Positions 50,017 to 58,793 of a stretch of DNA of 64,000 bases are shown here, in pieces. Position numbers and translations under genes: made by a program. Under the pieces are notes generated by a model, which saw nothing but the letters and a program-made list of their open reading frames with translations, did not search any database and was not told the DNA's origin. Every line of letters begins with the position of its first letter. Positions within the stretch are counted from its first letter, which is position 1. Source of the DNA: Nitrobacteraceae bacterium AZCC 2146 (GTDB taxonomy: Bacteria > Pseudomonadota > Alphaproteobacteria > Rhizobiales > Xanthobacteraceae); NCBI GenBank assembly GCA_036924855.1, contig JBAGRP010000001.1, positions 3,348,001 to 3,412,000 of the forward strand, read 5' to 3'.

Positions 50017-52248
50017 TTACGCCACCTGCGCGCGCACCGACATTTCCGCGTCGGGATCGGCGGTGCATTGCGCCTTTAGCAGTTCGACGATCTCCACGTT
50101 CGGCCGGGCTTTGCTGAACAGGAAACCTTGCGCTTCGTGGCAGCCTTCGGTGCGCAGGCAAGCAAGCTCGGCTTCGGTTTCGACGCCTTCGGCGGTGATG
50201 GTGACGCCGAGGCCCATGCCGAGGCTGATGATCGAGCGCACGATCGCCTGGGCATCGCGGTTGGAGCCGAGGTCGCGCACGAACGACTGGTCGATCTTGA
50301 TCTTGTCGAACGGAAAGCTGCGGAGATAGCTGAGCGACGAATAGCCGGTGCCGAAATCGTCCATTGAAATCCGCACACCGAGCGCGCGCAGCGCATGCAG
50401 CGTCGCCAGCACCTGACTGCTCTTTTCCAGCAGCAGCGTTTCGGTGATCTCCAGCTCAAGCCGCTTGGCCGGCAGACCGGATTGCTTCAGCGCATCCATC
50501 ACCACCGACAAGAGATTGCCGACGCGGAATTGCAGCGGCGACAGGTTGACCGCCACGCGAACCTCGTCGGGCCACTGCGCGGCCTCCATGCAGGCGCGGC
50601 GCAGAATCTGCGCGCCGAGCGCGTTGATCAGGCCGGTGTCCTCGGCGACCGGGATGAAATCCGCCGGCGATATCATGCCGCGCTCCGGATGCGGCCAGCG
50701 CACCAGCGCCTCGAAGCCGGTGATGCGGCCGCTCTTCAGGTCGATCAGCGGCTGGTAATACGGTCGCAGCAGGTCGCTCTGGATCGCGGCGCGCAGATCA
50801 ATCTCGATCTTGCGGCGGCTCTGCGCGCGGGCATCCATGCCGGATTCGAAGAAGCTGAAGGTGCCGCGGGAATCGTTCTTGGCGCGCGACAGCGCCATGT
50901 CGGCATTCTTCAGCAGCCGCTCGGAGTCGTCGCCGTCGCTCGGCGCCATGGCGATGCCGATGCTGGCGCCGATGATGACGGAATGGCCGTCGAGCAGAAA
51001 CGGTTCGCCGATCGCCTCAAGCAGCCGCCGCGCCAGCAGCACGACGTCTTCGGGCCGGTCGATGCCGGTCTGGAGGATGGCGAATTCGTCGGAGTTGAGC
51101 CGCGCGATGGCGTCTTCCTCGCGCAGCGAAGAGCGCAGCCGCCGCGCCACACCGCGCAGCAGCTTGTCGCCGATGCCGTGGCCAAGGGTGTCATTGACGC
51201 CCTTGAAATTGTCGAGGCCGACAAACAGCACGCCGATCTTTTCGCCGCTGCGCCTTGTATGGGCCAGGACTTCATCGAGCCGCTGGCGCAGCAGGTTGCG
51301 GTTCGGCAGGCCGGTGAGGCCATCGTGATGGGCCATGAATGCCAGCCGCATTTCGGCGCGCTTGCGTTCGGTGATGTCCATCAGCGCCAGCATCACCGCC
51401 GGCTCGTCGCCATAGGAGAGATTGCGCGAGTAGATCGCCAGATCGATCAGCGAACCATCGGCCTTGACGTGCTTCCAGGTCCGCGCGGCCTGCTCATCAC
51501 CGGAATGATCGCCGGCCCATGGCGGCTCGGCCTCGAACGCCTGCAGATGGCGGATCGTCAGCTTCTCGAATTCCGCGCGCGTATAGCCGTAATGCTCCAC
51601 TGCGGCGTCGTTGACGCTGAGCACGCGCTCGTCCTCGAGCGCGCAGACGATCATCGGCACCGGGTTGCTGTCGAACAGCAAACGGAACGAGGCTTCGCGC
51701 TGCTTCAGCTCGGTGATGTCGACGCGCAGGCCGATCACGCCACCGTCTTCGGTCAGCCGCTCGTCGATCAGGATGACGCGGCCATCGGCCAGCACCTGCT
51801 CGTGGCGTTCGTCGGGGTGAAACAATTTCGCGACCCGCTCGGCGATCCACTCGTCTTCACGGCCGATCGCTTCCGGATAATCGCCGCGTTCGACACCGAC
51901 ACGGATGGTGTCCTGCAGCCGCGCGCCGGCCACGAATTGATCGGAGCTGCGGTTGTAGATCTCCGCATACTTCTTGTTCCAGAGAATGTAGCGGCCGTCG
52001 GAATCGAGAAACACGATGCCCTGGGGCAGGATGTCGATCGCCTCGCGCAGCCGTTCGTGGGATTTCCGCGCGTCCGCGATCGCGGCCTCGGCCTGCGCGC
52101 GCTTGCGCACGATCTCGCCGATCTCGGTCGAGACCTGACGGCCCTTCGGAACCAGTTTCGGCGCAGCTTTCATCATGCGGCCGGGCCGCGAAACATTCGC
52201 GGCTGCTGGCTTGAGCTTTTTCTTCGCCGCTGGCCGGAATTTCGCCAT
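50017..52248 (-). CDS. PAS-GGDEF-EAL protein with degenerate GGDEF (cyclic-di-GMP phosphodiesterase)
   Basis: A 743-residue signalling protein without membrane segments. A basic N-terminus (MAKFRPAAKKKLK) and helix are followed by two PAS domains (about 55-180 and 185-300), a GGDEF domain (about 305-470) and an EAL domain (about 485-735). In the GGDEF domain the active motif is RLNSDEFAIL near 383-392, so the two glycines are replaced and cyclase activity is unlikely. The EAL motifs look complete: FEALVRW, ITETLLLE, DDFGTGYSSL, KIDQSFVRDL. The likely activity is hydrolysis of c-di-GMP controlled by the PAS domains. Start 52248 has GGAAG upstream. Confidence 0.93.
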   Translation of the reverse strand: MAKFRPAAKKKLKPAAANVSRPGRMMKAAPKLVPKGRQVSTEIGEIVRKRAQAEAAIADARKSHERLREAIDILPQGIVFLDSDGRYILWNKKYAEIYNRSSDQFVAGARLQDTIRVGVERGDYPEAIGREDEWIAERVAKLFHPDERHEQVLADGRVILIDERLTEDGGVIGLRVDITELKQREASFRLLFDSNPVPMIVCALEDERVLSVNDAAVEHYGYTRAEFEKLTIRHLQAFEAEPPWAGDHSGDEQAARTWKHVKADGSLIDLAIYSRNLSYGDEPAVMLALMDITERKRAEMRLAFMAHHDGLTGLPNRNLLRQRLDEVLAHTRRSGEKIGVLFVGLDNFKGVNDTLGHGIGDKLLRGVARRLRSSLREEDAIARLNSDEFAILQTGIDRPEDVVLLARRLLEAIGEPFLLDGHSVIIGASIGIAMAPSDGDDSERLLKNADMALSRAKNDSRGTFSFFESGMDARAQSRRKIEIDLRAAIQSDLLRPYYQPLIDLKSGRITGFEALVRWPHPERGMISPADFIPVAEDTGLINALGAQILRRACMEAAQWPDEVRVAVNLSPLQFRVGNLLSVVMDALKQSGLPAKRLELEITETLLLEKSSQVLATLHALRALGVRISMDDFGTGYSSLSYLRSFPFDKIKIDQSFVRDLGSNRDAQAIVRSIISLGMGLGVTITAEGVETEAELACLRTEGCHEAQGFLFSKARPNVEIVELLKAQCTADPDAEMSVRAQVA

Positions 52249-52604
52249 GATACTTCCACTGCATTCTGCGCGTGGATCGTTTTGCAAGAAGTGTCTAAAA
52301 AAAAGGTATCACTTCCCATGAGCGGGTGGCTCTGACCTGAAGTTGGCCAGCGCATGTGCACAATAGTTGCCTGTGCAACAGGCAAATCCGGCCTCGCAAC
52401 GTTAAGCAATTCCTAATGCACCACGCTTTTGTTAACTCGAAGCATGCAAAATACTGAAAACGCTAAGATAATGGTCCATTTCAGGGGGCCATCCACAGCA
52501 CAGAGACTGTTACGCAAAAAAAAGCGTCAGTGAGCGACATGGTTATCAAAACCTTAACGGCGCGCGGCTGAAATGAGCTGCGACTTCCACTATCATTGGC
52601 CTCC
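52249..52604. other. 356-bp divergent intergenic region
   Basis: This gap separates the divergent PAS-GGDEF-EAL and mepA genes. It is AT-rich compared with its surroundings. It contains a perfect palindrome TTGCCTGT-GCA-ACAGGCAA (52367-52385), a near CtrA site TTAA-N7-CTAA (52402-52416, one mismatch in the second half), other TTAAC half-sites (about 52434 and 52553), and short A or C/G runs. I see no open reading frame with coding character. It probably holds promoters for both genes. Confidence 0.5.
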
Positions 52605-53540
52605 ATGAACCCACGCCTGATTCTCACCCTGCTGCTGTTGCCCGCCGCAATTGTCACAGCCGCCGCTGCGCTGGCGCAGGACAAGGGCAGCGTCGATCCA
52701 AAGCCGTTGCCGGTGCTGGCCAATCCCAACGATCCGCACGTCGCAGCCAAGGAGCTGTTCGGCCGCAAGCTGTTGCCGACGAGAACCCCGACCCAGGTGG
52801 TCGGCTTCTATGCCAAGGGCTGCATCGCCGGTGCCGAAGCGCTGCCGATCAACGGCCCGACCTGGCAGGTGATGCGGCTGTCGCGCAACCGCAACTGGGC
52901 ACACCCGCAAATGGTCGAACTGCTGGAGCGACTGTCGGCCAAGGCGAACAAGGCCGCGGGCTGGCCCGGCCTGCTGGTCGGCGACATGTCGCAGCCGCGC
53001 GGCGGCCCGATGATCACCGGCCATGCCAGCCATCAGGTCGGGCTCGATGCCGATATCTGGCTGACGCCGATGCCGAACCGGCAATTGTCGCGCAACGAGC
53101 GCGAGGAGATGTCGGCGGTCATGATGGTGCGGCGCGACCGACTCGACATCGATCCGATGGTGTGGACGCCGAGCCATCTGTCGGTGATCCGCGCCGCGGC
53201 GCAGGAGCCGAGCGTGGAGCGTATCTTCGTCAACGCCGCCATCAAGAAGGCGCTGTGCCGCGAGGCCAAGGGCGACCGCAGCTGGCTGTCCAAGGTGCGG
53301 CCGATGTACGGCCACGACTATCACTTTCACGTCCGCATCAAATGCCCGTTGGGCAGCACCGAATGCGAATCGCAGCCGGCGCCGGCGGACGGCGAAGGCT
53401 GCAGCGCCGGCGATCTCGCCTACTGGTTCAGCGACGCCGTGCTGCATCCGAAACCGCCGGCCACGCCGCCAAAGCCGAAGCCGCCAATGACTCTGACCGA
53501 ATTGCCCACGGCATGCCGGCAAGTACTGACGGCACCGTGA
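52605..53540 (+). CDS. mepA: Penicillin-insensitive murein endopeptidase MepA
   Basis: A 311-residue periplasmic LAS-family metallopeptidase that cleaves D-alanyl-meso-diaminopimelyl cross-links. The signal peptide is MNPRLILTLLLLPAAIVTAAAALA with cleavage before QDKG. Zinc motifs are GGPMITGHASHQVGLDADIWL (HxxxxxxD) near residue 140 and the C-terminal HDYHFHVRIKC near 240. A Pro-rich tail ends the protein. The ATG at 52605 gives a clean signal peptide; a TTG three codons earlier adds nothing. The molybdate operon follows. Confidence 0.95.
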   Translation: MNPRLILTLLLLPAAIVTAAAALAQDKGSVDPKPLPVLANPNDPHVAAKELFGRKLLPTRTPTQVVGFYAKGCIAGAEALPINGPTWQVMRLSRNRNWAHPQMVELLERLSAKANKAAGWPGLLVGDMSQPRGGPMITGHASHQVGLDADIWLTPMPNRQLSRNEREEMSAVMMVRRDRLDIDPMVWTPSHLSVIRAAAQEPSVERIFVNAAIKKALCREAKGDRSWLSKVRPMYGHDYHFHVRIKCPLGSTECESQPAPADGEGCSAGDLAYWFSDAVLHPKPPATPPKPKPPMTLTELPTACRQVLTAP

Positions 53541-53710
53541 TCGTATCTCGCTGAACGGCTATTCCTGCAGCGGCGAAATGCGCTAGGATGGGATGTCGTC
53601 ACGCCGTAAGCGGACGACGCCAACGGCGACGACGGTCCCGATTTCACATTTCCGCATCTGTCAGCAAGTGCGCGGCATCGTCGCGTGCGGCTCAATCCTG
53701 TGAGATCATC

Positions 53711-53917
53711 ATGCGCATCAGTGCACGCAACCAGATCAGGGGCACGGTCCTCGAAGTGACGAAGGGTGCGACCACGTCGCATGTCCGCGTCGATATCGGC
53801 GGCCAGGTCGTGACCTCTTCCATTACCAACGAAGCGGTCGACGATCTCGCCATCAAGGCCGGCGGCAAGGTCATCGTGGTAGTGAAAGCCTCCGACGTCA
53901 TGATCGCGGTGGATTGA
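53711..53917 (+). CDS. mop: Molbindin (single TOBE/Mop domain)
   Basis: A 68-residue Mop-type protein: SARNQIRGTVLEVTKGATTSHVRVDIGGQVVTSSITNEAVDDLAIKAGGKV, then IVVVKASDVMIAVD, the full molybdate-binding TOBE repeat. Molbindins form hexamers that bind molybdate in the cytoplasm for storage or homeostasis. It heads the molybdate uptake gene group; the downstream ModC lacks the TOBE domain that usually follows the ATPase, so this free-standing unit may provide it. Its TGA overlaps an alternative TTG start of the next gene. Confidence 0.93.
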   Translation: MRISARNQIRGTVLEVTKGATTSHVRVDIGGQVVTSSITNEAVDDLAIKAGGKVIVVVKASDVMIAVD

Positions 53918-53919
53918 CC

Positions 53920-54414
53920 ATGCGCGCGCGTCTGATCGTAGCGCTGACCCTGCTCGGCTCAGTGCCCGCCTGGGCGGCCGAGCCAAGCGGCTGCGACAAA
54001 TTCAAATGGCCAATCGACCGCGACCGCGCGGCGCTGACCTCGCCGGACCGGCCAAAGCTCGCTTCCGGCGCGGAAATCACCGCACCGGCGATCATGCTGA
54101 GCCTGCTGTCGCCGGCTGCTGCCAATCTGCCGACGCCGCCCGAGCGTGCGCCAAAAGACGGCACCTTTGCCGGCTTTGCGACCCTCAAGACGTCGCCGAA
54201 AGCCGGCATCTACACGATCAGCCTGTCGTCCGGCGCCTGGGTCGATGTGGTGCAGGATGGGCATATCCTGAAGCTCAAAGCGTTCAGTGGCGCCACCGAC
54301 TGCGACGGCATCCGCAAGACCATGAAGTACGAACTCGCGGCCAGCCCGTTCGTGATCCAGATCAGCGGCGCGACCGAGAATGCCATCGGCCTGGCCGTGC
54401 TGCCCTCCGATTAG
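53920..54414 (+). CDS. Secreted protein of unknown function in the molybdate operon
   Basis: A 164-residue exported protein. Signal peptide MRARLIVALTLLGSVPAWAA, cleaved before EPSGCDK. The mature part has SPAAANLPTPPERAPKDGTFAGFATL, KAGIYTISLSSGAWVDVVQDGHILKLKAF and two cysteines (near residues 27 and 127) that may pair. I do not recognise a domain. Its position between the molbindin and modA suggests a role with periplasmic molybdate or tungstate, but this is inference only. A TTG 2 codons upstream overlaps the mop stop; the ATG at 53920 is likelier. Confidence 0.72.
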   Translation: MRARLIVALTLLGSVPAWAAEPSGCDKFKWPIDRDRAALTSPDRPKLASGAEITAPAIMLSLLSPAAANLPTPPERAPKDGTFAGFATLKTSPKAGIYTISLSSGAWVDVVQDGHILKLKAFSGATDCDGIRKTMKYELAASPFVIQISGATENAIGLAVLPSD

Positions 54415-54445
54415 CGTTGGGGGCCTTTACCCCCATTGTCAGCCT

Positions 54446-54467
54446 GATATTGTCCCCTCGCGATATC
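54446..54467. promoter_or_regulatory. Weak inverted repeat before modA
   Basis: GATAT (54446-54450) and ATATC (54463-54467), 12 bp apart, form a short dyad in the 169-bp gap before modA. ModE-type Mo-boxes are longer inverted repeats of the general form ATAT...ATAT, so this is at best a degenerate candidate for molybdate repression of modABC. Confidence 0.25.
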
Positions 54468-54583
54468 CCTGCGGATCGTAAGTCCCAGGGATTGCCGGAA
54501 CGGCGCTTCCGCCTGTCGCATTCACATCCAACCAACGCCTGATTTGCGCGCGCATTGCGCTGCGAACTCGCATGGAGCGCCAG

Positions 54584-55381
54584 ATGAATCGCCTTATGAG
54601 TCCCCTTGCCGGAATTTTCGCGGCCTTTTCGATCCTGTTGGGATCGACCCTTTCGCCTGTGCTAGCGCAGGACAAGAGCCTGACGGTGTTCGCCGCCGCC
54701 TCGATGAAGAACGCCCTCGATGACATCGACGCCGCCTACACCGCAAAGACCGGCGTCAAGATCACCACCAGCTATGCCGCGAGCTCGGTGCTCGCCAAGC
54801 AGATCGAACAGGGCGCGCCCGCCGATGTGTTCGTCTCCGCCGATACCGACTGGATGGACTACGCGATCGGCAAGAAGAACATCAACGAGCCGACCCGGGT
54901 CAATCTGCTCGGCAACAGCATCGTGCTGATCGCGCCGAAGGATTCCAAGCTCGACAACGTCACGATCGGCCAGGGCTTCGATCTCGCCAGACTGGCCGGT
55001 GACGGCAAGATCGCCACCGGCGACGTCAAGTCGGTGCCGGTCGGCAAGTACGCCAGGGCCGCGTTGGAGAAGCTCGGCAGCTGGGCTGCGGCGGAGCCGA
55101 AATTCGCCATGGCCGAGAGCGTTCGCGCCGCATTGACGCTGGTGTCGCGCGGCGAAGCCACGCTGGGCATCGTCTATGCGACCGACGCCAAGGTCGATCC
55201 CGGCGTCAAGATCATCGCCACCTTCCCGACGGATTCGCACCCTGCGATCATCTATCCGGTGGCGGCGACGACAACGGCAAAGACCGAGGCCGCCGACTAT
55301 CTCGCCTTCCTGAAGACAAAGGCCGCAAAGACCATTCTCGAAAAGTATGGCTTCACCTTCCTGGTCAGCCCGACGACCTGA
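54584..55381 (+). CDS. modA: Molybdate-binding protein ModA
   Basis: A 265-residue periplasmic oxyanion-binding protein. The signal peptide runs to VLAQ (about residue 28), and the mature part has LTVFAAASMKNALDDIDAAYTAKTG, with SYAASSVLAKQIEQGAPADVFVSAD, the oxyanion-binding serines and the usual end. It captures molybdate (or tungstate) for ModBC. The ATG at 54584 has GGAG six nt before it, better than the ATG four codons upstream. Five nt before modB. Confidence 0.96.
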   Translation: MNRLMSPLAGIFAAFSILLGSTLSPVLAQDKSLTVFAAASMKNALDDIDAAYTAKTGVKITTSYAASSVLAKQIEQGAPADVFVSADTDWMDYAIGKKNINEPTRVNLLGNSIVLIAPKDSKLDNVTIGQGFDLARLAGDGKIATGDVKSVPVGKYARAALEKLGSWAAAEPKFAMAESVRAALTLVSRGEATLGIVYATDAKVDPGVKIIATFPTDSHPAIIYPVAATTTAKTEAADYLAFLKTKAAKTILEKYGFTFLVSPTT

Positions 55382-55385
55382 GAAC

Positions 55386-56081
55386 GTGTTCGATATCACT
55401 CCCACGGAATGGACGGCGATCCTGCTTTCAGTACGGGTCGCCGTCATTGCCACACTGATCTCGACGCCGCTCGGAATCGGCGTCGCCTGGCTGCTGGCGC
55501 GGCGCGATTTCTGGGGAAAGGCGATCGTCGATGCCATCATCTATCTGCCGCTCGTTCTGCCGCCGGTCGTGACCGGCTATCTGCTGCTGCTGACGCTCGG
55601 CAAGCGCGGCCTGGTCGGCGCCTGGCTCGCCGAACATCTCGGTATCGTCTTCGCGTTTCGCTGGACCGGCGCGGCATTGGCCTGCGGCGTGATGTCGTTT
55701 CCCTTGTTGGTGCGGCCTATCCGGCTTTCGATCGAGGCCGTGGACCGTAAACTTGAGCAGGCGGCAGGCACGCTGGGCGCGGCGCCGTGGAAAGTGTTTG
55801 CGACGGTGACGCTGCCGCTGGCGATGCCCGGCGTGCTGGCCGGCATGGTGCTCGGCTTCGCCAAGGCGATCGGCGAGTTCGGCGCTACCATCACCTTCGT
55901 GTCCAATATTCCCGGCGAGACCCAGACGATTTCTTCGGCGATCTATTCGCTGATCCAGACTCCGGATGGCGACACCGCTGCGTTGCGGCTGGTGGTCATC
56001 TCCATTGCCATCGCCTTCTCGGCGCTGATCGCATCGGAATGGTTCGCGCGCCGCGCGACGCAACGCCTGCATGGGAATTGA
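55386..56081 (+). CDS. modB: Molybdate ABC transporter permease ModB
   Basis: A 231-residue inner-membrane permease with five or so helices and the conserved EAA loop EQAAGTLGAAPWKVFATVTLPLAMPG near residue 135. TYPICAL parts are VDAIIYLPLVLPPVVTGYLLLLTLGKRG and GEFGATITFVSNIPGETQTISSAIY. Start is the GTG at 55386 giving MFDITPTEWTAILLS; a longer reading would overlap modA by 35 nt. The stop is 2 nt before the modC GTG. Confidence 0.95.
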   Translation: MFDITPTEWTAILLSVRVAVIATLISTPLGIGVAWLLARRDFWGKAIVDAIIYLPLVLPPVVTGYLLLLTLGKRGLVGAWLAEHLGIVFAFRWTGAALACGVMSFPLLVRPIRLSIEAVDRKLEQAAGTLGAAPWKVFATVTLPLAMPGVLAGMVLGFAKAIGEFGATITFVSNIPGETQTISSAIYSLIQTPDGDTAALRLVVISIAIAFSALIASEWFARRATQRLHGN

Positions 56082-56083
56082 TC

Positions 56084-56752
56084 GTGCTGCGCGTTGACGT
56101 CTTCAAGAAGCTTGGTGATTTTGCAGTAGAAGTAGCGTTCGCGAGCGAAGGCCGCGTCACCGGTCTGTTCGGCTCGTCCGGCGCCGGCAAGACTTCGCTG
56201 ATCAGCATGATCGCCGGTCTCGTAAAGCCCGATCGTGGCATCGTCGCCATCGACGGCGACGTGCTCGATGACACCGCGGCGGGCGTGCACGTTCCCTCGC
56301 ATCGCCGCCGCATCGGCTATGTGTTTCAGGACGCGCGGCTGTTTCCGCATCTCAACGTCGCGCAGAACCTCGATTACGGGCGGCGGATGAACCGCCTCGC
56401 CCGCGACCCGACGCAGGAAGGCCGCATCGCCGACCTGCTCGATATCGGAAACCTGCTGGATCGCCGACCCGGCGGCCTGTCCGGCGGCGAGCGGCAACGT
56501 GTCGCGCTGGGCCGCGCCTTGCTGTCACGGCCGCGGCTGCTGTTGCTCGACGAGCCCCTGGGCGCGCTGGACGAGGAGCGCAAGGCAGAAATTCTGCCCT
56601 ATCTGGTGCGGCTGCGCGACGAGGCCGACGTGCCGATGGTCTATGTCAGCCACGATGCCGACGAGATGCGGCAATTGGCGACGCAGATCGTGATGCTGAA
56701 GCGCGGTTGCGTCGCGGCGTTTGGCGGTGCCGAAGTCCTGCCCCAAGTTTGA
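56084..56752 (+). CDS. modC: Molybdate ABC transporter ATPase ModC, no TOBE domain
   Basis: A 222-residue ABC ATPase: Walker A TGLFGSSGAGKTSLISM, Q loop GYVFQDARLFPHL, signature LSGGERQRVALGRAL, Walker B RLLLLDEPLGALD, and the switch His in VYVSHDADEM. It ends shortly after the ATPase domain (AFGGAEVLPQV). Standard ModC is about 350 residues with a C-terminal TOBE molybdate-binding domain that is absent here. The reading frame stops without a frameshift sign. Start is the GTG at 56084 with GGGA 7 nt before it; a TTG two codons earlier would overlap the modB stop. Confidence 0.94.
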   Translation: MLRVDVFKKLGDFAVEVAFASEGRVTGLFGSSGAGKTSLISMIAGLVKPDRGIVAIDGDVLDDTAAGVHVPSHRRRIGYVFQDARLFPHLNVAQNLDYGRRMNRLARDPTQEGRIADLLDIGNLLDRRPGGLSGGERQRVALGRALLSRPRLLLLDEPLGALDEERKAEILPYLVRLRDEADVPMVYVSHDADEMRQLATQIVMLKRGCVAAFGGAEVLPQV

Positions 56753-56777
56753 AGTTCTGCCCCAGGCCGGATGGCCA

Positions 56778-58571
56778 TCAGGCGCCGGACAGCGAAGACC
56801 ACATATCAGCCAGCTTGCGCTTCAGCGCTCCTCCGCGCGTCAGTTTCGGCGCCGGCTCTTCGTCTTCCGGCAGGCGCAGACCCACCACATTGACGCGGCC
56901 ACCGCCGAGGCTGCGTGCGACCAGATCGATGGTATCGACCGTCAAGGCCGCACCGACGGTTGGTGCGTGATCGAGATGGACGTCGAAATAGTCGGCCAGG
57001 GTCAGGCTCGCCTGCTCCGGATCGACAGCGATGCCATAGATGGCAGCGAGATCGCCGAGGGTAATCTCGCCGGACACCACGAAGTCGCCGAGCAGATGCG
57101 GATCCGGCGCCGAACTCGGCGACATATCAACGAAGAAGCGATCCAGCGCCTCGGCCTTCTCGGGCGGCGCTAACAAATAGATGTAGTCGCCGGCCACGAC
57201 CGGGTCGGCTTCGGCGGGCGAAAGGATGCGCTGGTCGCGAATGACCAGCGTCGGCTTCGACCAGGACGGAATCAGGCCGCGCTTCAGATACAGGCTCTTC
57301 GGCCGCACCGAATAGCCGACCAGCTGCTGCTCGAGCTGGCCGGGCAGATCGAGCTCGATGCGCCGCGGCCCCTTGTCGGTGCGCGGCAGCGCAACGTGGA
57401 GTTTTCGCGCGGCAACGGCCAGGGTCCAGCCCTGCAGCAGCAGCGAAATGATCACGACAACGAAGGCGACGTCGAAATACAGATAGGCTTTCGGGAGCCC
57501 GACCAGCATCGGGATCGACGCCAGGAAGATCGCCACCGCGCCGCGCAGGCCGACCCAGGCGACGAACGCCTTCTCGCGCCAGTTGAAGCGGAACGGCGCC
57601 AGGCACAGGAACACGGCGATCGGCCGCGCCACCAGCATCAGAACGAGCGCTACCGCGACCGCGGGAATAATGCTGCTCACCAGACGCTGCGGCGACACCA
57701 GCAGGCCGAGCAGCACGAACATCACGATCTGCGCCAGCCAGGTGGCGGCATCGAGAAACGCGACCACCGAATTGTGCGCGCGGGTTGGCCGGTTGCCGAT
57801 GATGATGCCGGCGAGATAGACCGCGAGGAAGCCGGAAGCGTGGAAGATCTGCGCCAGCCCGAAGATCACCAGCGCCGCGGTGCAGACGAACGGCGCGTGC
57901 AGTCCCTGCGGCAGAGCGACGCGGTTCAGCGCCAGCACCACGAGCCGGCCACCGACCACGCCGATCAGCGTGCCGAGCACGGCTTCCTGGGCAAATTCCA
58001 TCGCGACATGGCCGGCCGACGTGCCACCGAGCGCAATCAGCTTCACCAGCATCAAGGTGAGGAACACCGCGAACGGATCGTTGGTGCCGGATTCGACTTC
58101 CAGCGTCGCGCCGACGCGGGGCCGCAGGCGCAGGCCCTGCGCATGCACCAGCAGAAACACCGCGGCCGCATCGGTCGAGGCCACCACGGCGCCGATCAGC
58201 AAGGCCTCGGTCCAGTTCAGGTCGAGGGCATATTTGGCCACAGGCGCGGTAATCAGGGCCGTCAGCAGCACACCGGCGGTGGCCAGCACCATCGATGGCG
58301 CCAGTACCGCCCGAATGCTTTGAAACCGCGTCTTCAGCCCGCCATCGAACAGGATCAGCGCCAGCGCCACCGAACCGACGAGATAGGTGGTGTGCACGTC
58401 GTCGAAACGCAGTCCGCCGGGCCCGGATTCGCCGGCGAACATGCCGATGAACAGGAAGAACAGCAGCAAGGGCGCGCCGAAGCGCAGCGCGAGCAGGCTC
58501 GACAGAATACCGGCCATCACCAGAACGGCGCCAAGCAGGACGGCGATGCTGACTGAATCAAGTGAGGCCAT
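56778..58571 (-). CDS. Potassium/proton antiporter (CPA1 family, CvrA/NhaP2-like)
   Basis: A 597-residue antiporter. About 12-13 membrane helices (residues 8-395) hold GLRFDDVHTTYLVGSVALALILFDGG and the ion-site region GAVVASTDAAAVFLLVH. A cytoplasmic tail has a TrkA-C/RCK-like domain (about 420-500; LYLKRGLIPSWSKPTLVIRDQ) and a CorC/HlyC-type domain (about 500-575) ending in a basic KRKLADM. This layout matches NhaP2/CvrA, which exchange K+ for H+ and protect at low osmolarity. It converges with modC; the gap is 25 nt. Confidence 0.93.
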   Translation of the reverse strand: MASLDSVSIAVLLGAVLVMAGILSSLLALRFGAPLLLFFLFIGMFAGESGPGGLRFDDVHTTYLVGSVALALILFDGGLKTRFQSIRAVLAPSMVLATAGVLLTALITAPVAKYALDLNWTEALLIGAVVASTDAAAVFLLVHAQGLRLRPRVGATLEVESGTNDPFAVFLTLMLVKLIALGGTSAGHVAMEFAQEAVLGTLIGVVGGRLVVLALNRVALPQGLHAPFVCTAALVIFGLAQIFHASGFLAVYLAGIIIGNRPTRAHNSVVAFLDAATWLAQIVMFVLLGLLVSPQRLVSSIIPAVAVALVLMLVARPIAVFLCLAPFRFNWREKAFVAWVGLRGAVAIFLASIPMLVGLPKAYLYFDVAFVVVIISLLLQGWTLAVAARKLHVALPRTDKGPRRIELDLPGQLEQQLVGYSVRPKSLYLKRGLIPSWSKPTLVIRDQRILSPAEADPVVAGDYIYLLAPPEKAEALDRFFVDMSPSSAPDPHLLGDFVVSGEITLGDLAAIYGIAVDPEQASLTLADYFDVHLDHAPTVGAALTVDTIDLVARSLGGGRVNVVGLRLPEDEEPAPKLTRGGALKRKLADMWSSLSGA

Positions 58572-58793
58572 GGAGCTCCGCAGTCGTAAATACTTGCAAC
58601 TGCATCCTTATCGTCGGCTCCCTTCGAGGCCAACCGATTTCTGTCCGCAGCGACATTGTGCCTGATTTGCTGGCAAATGCAGGCGCTTCTGCATCCGCAG
58701 TCGATGGCGCTGACGCGGCGCCTGTGTGAATCTAGCGCACATTCGAATCAATTACGGCGCGGCGGCGCTTTCGCGCGAGATGAGATTTTGGCG

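Noticed and set aside
50395..52335. A 646-codon plus-strand open frame opposite the PAS-GGDEF-EAL gene
   Set aside because: Antisense artefact of high-GC codon use; no domain, His/Gln/Arg-rich.
52402..52416. A full CtrA site in the mepA gap
   Set aside because: The second half-site is CTAA, one base off, and stands alone; mentioned but not called.
54446..54467. A firm ModE Mo-box call before modA
   Set aside because: Only 5-bp arms; too short to distinguish from chance, so listed only as a weak site.
57396..58556. A 386-codon plus-strand frame opposite the K+/H+ antiporter
   Set aside because: Gln/His/Arg-rich shadow of membrane-protein codons.
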